From positions 1-64,000 of the forward strand of contig LUCM01009017.1 in assembly GCA_008360955.1 (NCBI GenBank): a stretch of DNA of 64,000 bases. The letters run 5' to 3'. This document shows, one piece after another, positions 60,646-64,000 of the stretch. The translations under genes and the position numbers were made by a program. Position 1 is the first letter of the stretch. Each line of letters begins with the position of its first letter. Source of the stretch: Fasciolopsis buskii. Its lineage: Eukaryota > Platyhelminthes > Trematoda > Plagiorchiida > Fasciolidae. Below the pieces are notes generated by a model. It was given only the letters and a program-made list of their open reading frames with translations, made no database searches and was not told where the DNA came from.

Positions 60646-63341
60646 ATAAGGACCGTGGGAGAGACGAGATTGACGTGAATGCCACCACGGCCCCCTTTGA
60701 GGCCACCACTACCTGAATACTGGCACCGATTTCCAAAATTGGTTAATTCTGTTACGATTTCATTGTGTGCATTAGGTTGTTGGTACGTGAGTCTTCTTTC
60801 ACGTGCAAAACATTTCGTTTCGCGGGGGTTGATGTTTTGTCACTATCACCGGGCTGGGCTAGCTGTTCGTATTTCGCGCCGCCTACTGTTCCGTGTGGCT
60901 GCTCATTCAAGGGAGCTGCAGTTCCGTCCCATTCGCTGTGCGACTACGGGCCTTGAGTCTTGAGCCCGAACTTTTGTGTCTCCAACCTGGATGCTGGGCG
61001 CTCCTGTGCTATCGTGCGCCGCTAGTGCTTGTATCTTGTGCTTCAGTGCGTGCATAGACCAACCAAACTCGGCAACATAACAGGAAATTCCCTAGGTTAT
61101 GGAGTTTAGTCCTACGTAGATATGTTCCAACATCTAGAGCTGCTTTCTGGATAGATGCAGACTGACAGGAGTTAATACAACCGCTCAAGCTGATAGAGAT
61201 CTAGTCAGTAATCATCGCAGCCCATTCACCCTGGTGATTTGGTCAATCTACAAAAGTGATCCAAGCGAAAAGCCATTGGCTTATGTCCTTCCCGATCGCG
61301 GCAAGAAACAATGCAGACAACCTTCCCAAGCCTTGAACGAGGTACATTTTTCGCCAAGGTGCTGGTCGCGAGAGATTTCAGTCTAGATGTCATCAATCAG
61401 ATAACCTACATTCCACGAGCTCAAAAAGATTTTCTAGGTCACTGGCACGAAAATGCCGCGCATCAACGTTTAAGAGGGAACGCTATGTGCGGGGATATTA
61501 AACCCACCTTTACTCGACCTCGCAATTACGAAACAAGCGGGACATAGAGGAAATGCGCCTTTATCCTCCCTTTGGCAAGAGTGATTATCTGCTCGTTCTT
61601 ATGCGTGGCTTCCAAGACCGACTCCAAGATGGTAAGAAATCTCAGGGAAGTAGACTTAGGGAGGCCTCGCGATAGAGCATTACGGCTACGCGGAATATTA
61701 ATGAAACCAGTGTGGGAATCATTTGATAGGCAACAACCAAAACACAGGTAATCCTTCAGGACGAGTTTGGCGGTTGAAGAGATGACAAGAAGATAATGCA
61801 GTAATCGAGCAGAAGTGAATAAGCAGGGTTATTACATTTCAGGACCAAATTCGGGTTCCGTAGAAAGCGCAGGAGAGCCCCCGGCATAGAGTCGGTATGG
61901 CGAACAATAAATGGATGCTAAAAGGCTAATGTAAAATGGCAAGTAAGCTTATGAGGAAGGTTAACCAAGTGCACTTAAGCAGCCTAAAAATACTGCGTAC
62001 GCATTCATTCGGGTGAAGGAATTAGTAAGGAAGTTGGCCTATTAACAACGAATGAAAATTTCGTTGCAGTGGATGATATCGGCGAGGTGAAAATGCTGAG
62101 CGAAAGCTTTAGCAATGTGCATGGGCTATGTAAAATCAGAGTTAACTGAAAACCCCCTGCCATTTCCTTTTGTTCTCTCTTCAGCCGCCGGCAAACTACT
62201 TCTGCCCAACTTCGTCTTGATGACAATAATTACAGTTGCTGCTTGGTTTCTGGGTGATAATTAACCTTTGTTTGTTTTGTCCTGGCTTTCTATGGTAGAG
62301 ATTATTCTTCAGAAATTTGGTGTAATCCTGGGTGGCCATGACTTGAGGCAGTTTGTTCTGCCACGGTCAGCTTTCGCCTTATTCTCCATGTTGGTTAACT
62401 GCAGACGTCACGTTTGCCTTTGCTGTTTCTCGGCTGTTGCGCTCAGGAACGTGCTGATCAAGCTGGCGGATCGTGTATTTGTCCAAATCACAAGACAGGA
62501 ACATTTTTCTACTCCCTCCAATCAAGCGCTCATTTTGCACAGTTTTTTCGTATTATCTAACTAACTTTTGACTGCATGATACCTAAGCCTCCCTATCAAA
62601 GGTATGATCACTATGTGCATAATTTTTAACTCAAATAGTACTGTCTGATCTGCAAATCAACGTCCTCTTCTATTGGCTTTCGCAACAACCTGGGCTGCAC
62701 TCTGCTTTGAGGCTCCGAAGAGCTATCCAGAACATGTGAAATGCATCACTGCTCGAATCGTGTTGGAAATTGCTGAGCAACTTTACCAAGAATTCGACAG
62801 GCTGGGTGTGGGCTTTACTGGTTGCTGCTACATCACTCTCGCCAACAGAAATAGACGACCTGCATATCACAGCGGAAGAGGCCTGTCCGCACCAAGGGAA
62901 TATAAACACCAGTAGTTCAGCAGCTTTCGCAAAAATCATTCAGGGTATTATCAAGCCGCCGGCCGATCGTTGTAATAGGCCACTGAGCGTCAGGAACGTG
63001 TGTCACAGGGCTGGAAACATATGTTGCTATTGGACATCCAAAAGCGTGGGTCCTACTCGCAAGCAGGAAATTGCGGGCCACTGAGCCTCTGCAGACTGCT
63101 ACAACGCATAATTAAGAAACAATTTTCCCGCAACTAACACGGCACTCCCGCCGTGCACTGCGCAGCAGGTCGCTCTAAAATGCCGCTCCTGTCTCACAAA
63201 CCCTTGTGCTTCTCAGAACAATTGACCCGGAGACCAGCTGGGTAAACCCCGAGGAAAATGTTATTTTGATTACAGAAAGGAATTGAACTAGAAAAACCAT
63301 CAGTTCCTGTCGCCTAATTTGCAAGTGTAGGTTGTGGAACG
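60646..63341. other. Intergenic, no recognised gene
   Basis: Several plus frames of 78-98 codons lie here (60,679-60,963; 61,311-61,547; 62,268-62,564; 62,673-62,915). None contains a domain I recognise. Two overlapping frames at 62,673-62,915 and 62,770-63,084 could be halves of one frameshifted sequence, but no family is suggested. No rRNA, tRNA or tandem repeat was seen. Confidence 0.4.
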
Positions 63342-63524
63342 TTGACGAGCGAATGTAGTAGGACGTTTTATATTTCGGTTCAGAGGGCTTGTTTGGGCTC
63401 AAAGACGGTCACCAGTGACATTAACCAGGGTCGGACACTCGGAAAACGTTTGTTTAAATTGTTTATTATTTGTTGGGCTAGGACTCTGCGATCACTAAAC
63501 ATTTCATTTGCGGATGACCTATAG
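63342..63524 (+). pseudogene. Non-LTR reverse-transcriptase fragment with NQG and FADD motifs
   Basis: The frame reads VTSDINQGRTLGKRLFKLF, then ICWARTLRSLNISFADDL and a stop (63,522-63,524). In RTE/R2-like and related non-LTR enzymes the block G-V-x-Q-G-x-x-L-S-x-x-LFN-x-x-I is followed, usually some tens of residues later, by the catalytic FADD or YADD. Here NQG (63,423-63,431) and FADD (63,507-63,518) are in one frame but closer together than usual, so a small internal deletion is likely. This differs from the CR1/Jockey-like pieces at 58-59 kb and represents another element family. No endonuclease domain was found. Confidence 0.6.
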
Positions 63525-64000
63525 GTGCTTAGGCGACCTGGGCGAGACTCTGCAGGCAGCGATATCATCTAAGTATTAAACACAATGAAAACAGGATTCA
63601 CCACTGGGCGCAACGAAATCCACCAGGTTTCAAGAAACCTAGAGGGTTCCATGGGTCCTCAACCATTGCAAGAGCGTAGGTCATCTGCATTCAAGCTTTT
63701 GGATAGTCGAGAGGAGCGATTTTGTTTACCCTGTACTCTATTTGGTTATATCAATTTTTCCACCACATTATTCAACCTTATTGGCTCTTTCGGTTTGCCG
63801 TGGACTGTGTTTCTTAGTTTGATTCATGACATTCAGTCTTGGAATGACTGAATCCAACTACTAACGAGTACCGCATCATTTATTCTTATCTTGATTCGGT
63901 TACCTCAAGCATTAGCACAGAGTTTCCGTTGCTTTTTGACTTGTGATTTGGTCAAACTATCCCTAGATTGGAGATCTGGTTGAGTCGTTTTGGGCACTGG
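63525..64000. other. Right end, no recognised gene
   Basis: This may hold further remains of the reverse transcriptase in shifted frames. The plus frame 63,585-63,851 (88 codons, hydrophobic at its end) is not recognised. Confidence 0.35.

Noticed and set aside
60422..60736. Minus-strand frame of 104 codons
   Set aside because: Shadow of the zinc-finger gene on the plus strand, where splice sites and motifs are clear.

Overview
The window is eukaryotic and falls into two very different parts. From about base 25 to about 50,395 it is one almost unbroken array of a degenerate three-base repeat, AGT on the given strand (ACT on the other). From about 50,396 to 64,000 it is ordinary-composition, gene-poor DNA full of decayed mobile elements and retro-copies. 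I see no intact housekeeping gene, no rRNA or tRNA gene and no CRISPR. A 38-bp GT-AG intron, decayed CR1/Jockey-type retrotransposon pieces, a retro-copied DEAD-box helicase and a Penelope-element-like scrap suggest an invertebrate. A flatworm, perhaps a fluke, is my best guess, but this is an inference and not proven by the sequence.

The array: the plus strand is poor in C and reads AGT with single-step variants (ATT, AAT, GGT, AGC, AGA, CGT, TGT). Pure AGT stretches reach only 16 to 19 units (2,170-2,217; 39,766-39,819; 48,427-48,483). TAG falls in one plus frame, while all three minus frames (CTA, ACT, TAC) avoid stops, so the array throws up dozens of long spurious reading frames of poly-Ser, poly-Val, poly-Leu or poly-Thr. 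None is a gene. Internal structure can still be read: segments repeated at fixed offsets (1,083, 1,799 and 127 bp), a variant phrase concentrated at 40-48 kb, one short stretch that switches strand (38,904-38,975) with inverted-repeat edges, AT-rich pockets, and one true foreign island at 15,101-15,245. That island carries two touching hairpins and a GAAACG core like the hammerhead-type motif of Penelope-like elements.

The right flank: next to the array end is a short retroposon-like unit (50,396-50,640) with a B-box-like word on the minus strand, as if the array grew from its 3' tail. Further on are a weak reverse-transcriptase-like stretch (52,155-52,250, minus), an unrecognised minus-strand frame (53,289-53,575), an intronless broken DDX3/PL10-type helicase copy (56,550-57,600, minus), two decayed CR1/Jockey-like reverse-transcriptase pieces (57,965-58,135 and 59,026-59,516, plus) and a reverse-transcriptase piece of another clade with NQG and FADD motifs (63,342-63,524, plus).

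The most gene-like unit is at 59,760-60,532. A TATA box, an ATG 42 bp downstream and a two-exon frame split by a 38-bp intron encode a FAR1/ZSWIM-type zinc-binding N-terminal domain of the kind attached to MULE transposases. One premature stop and the loss of everything after the domain suggest a recently broken or truncated transposon gene. No set of genes here works together as a pathway; the biology on show is satellite growth and retroposition.
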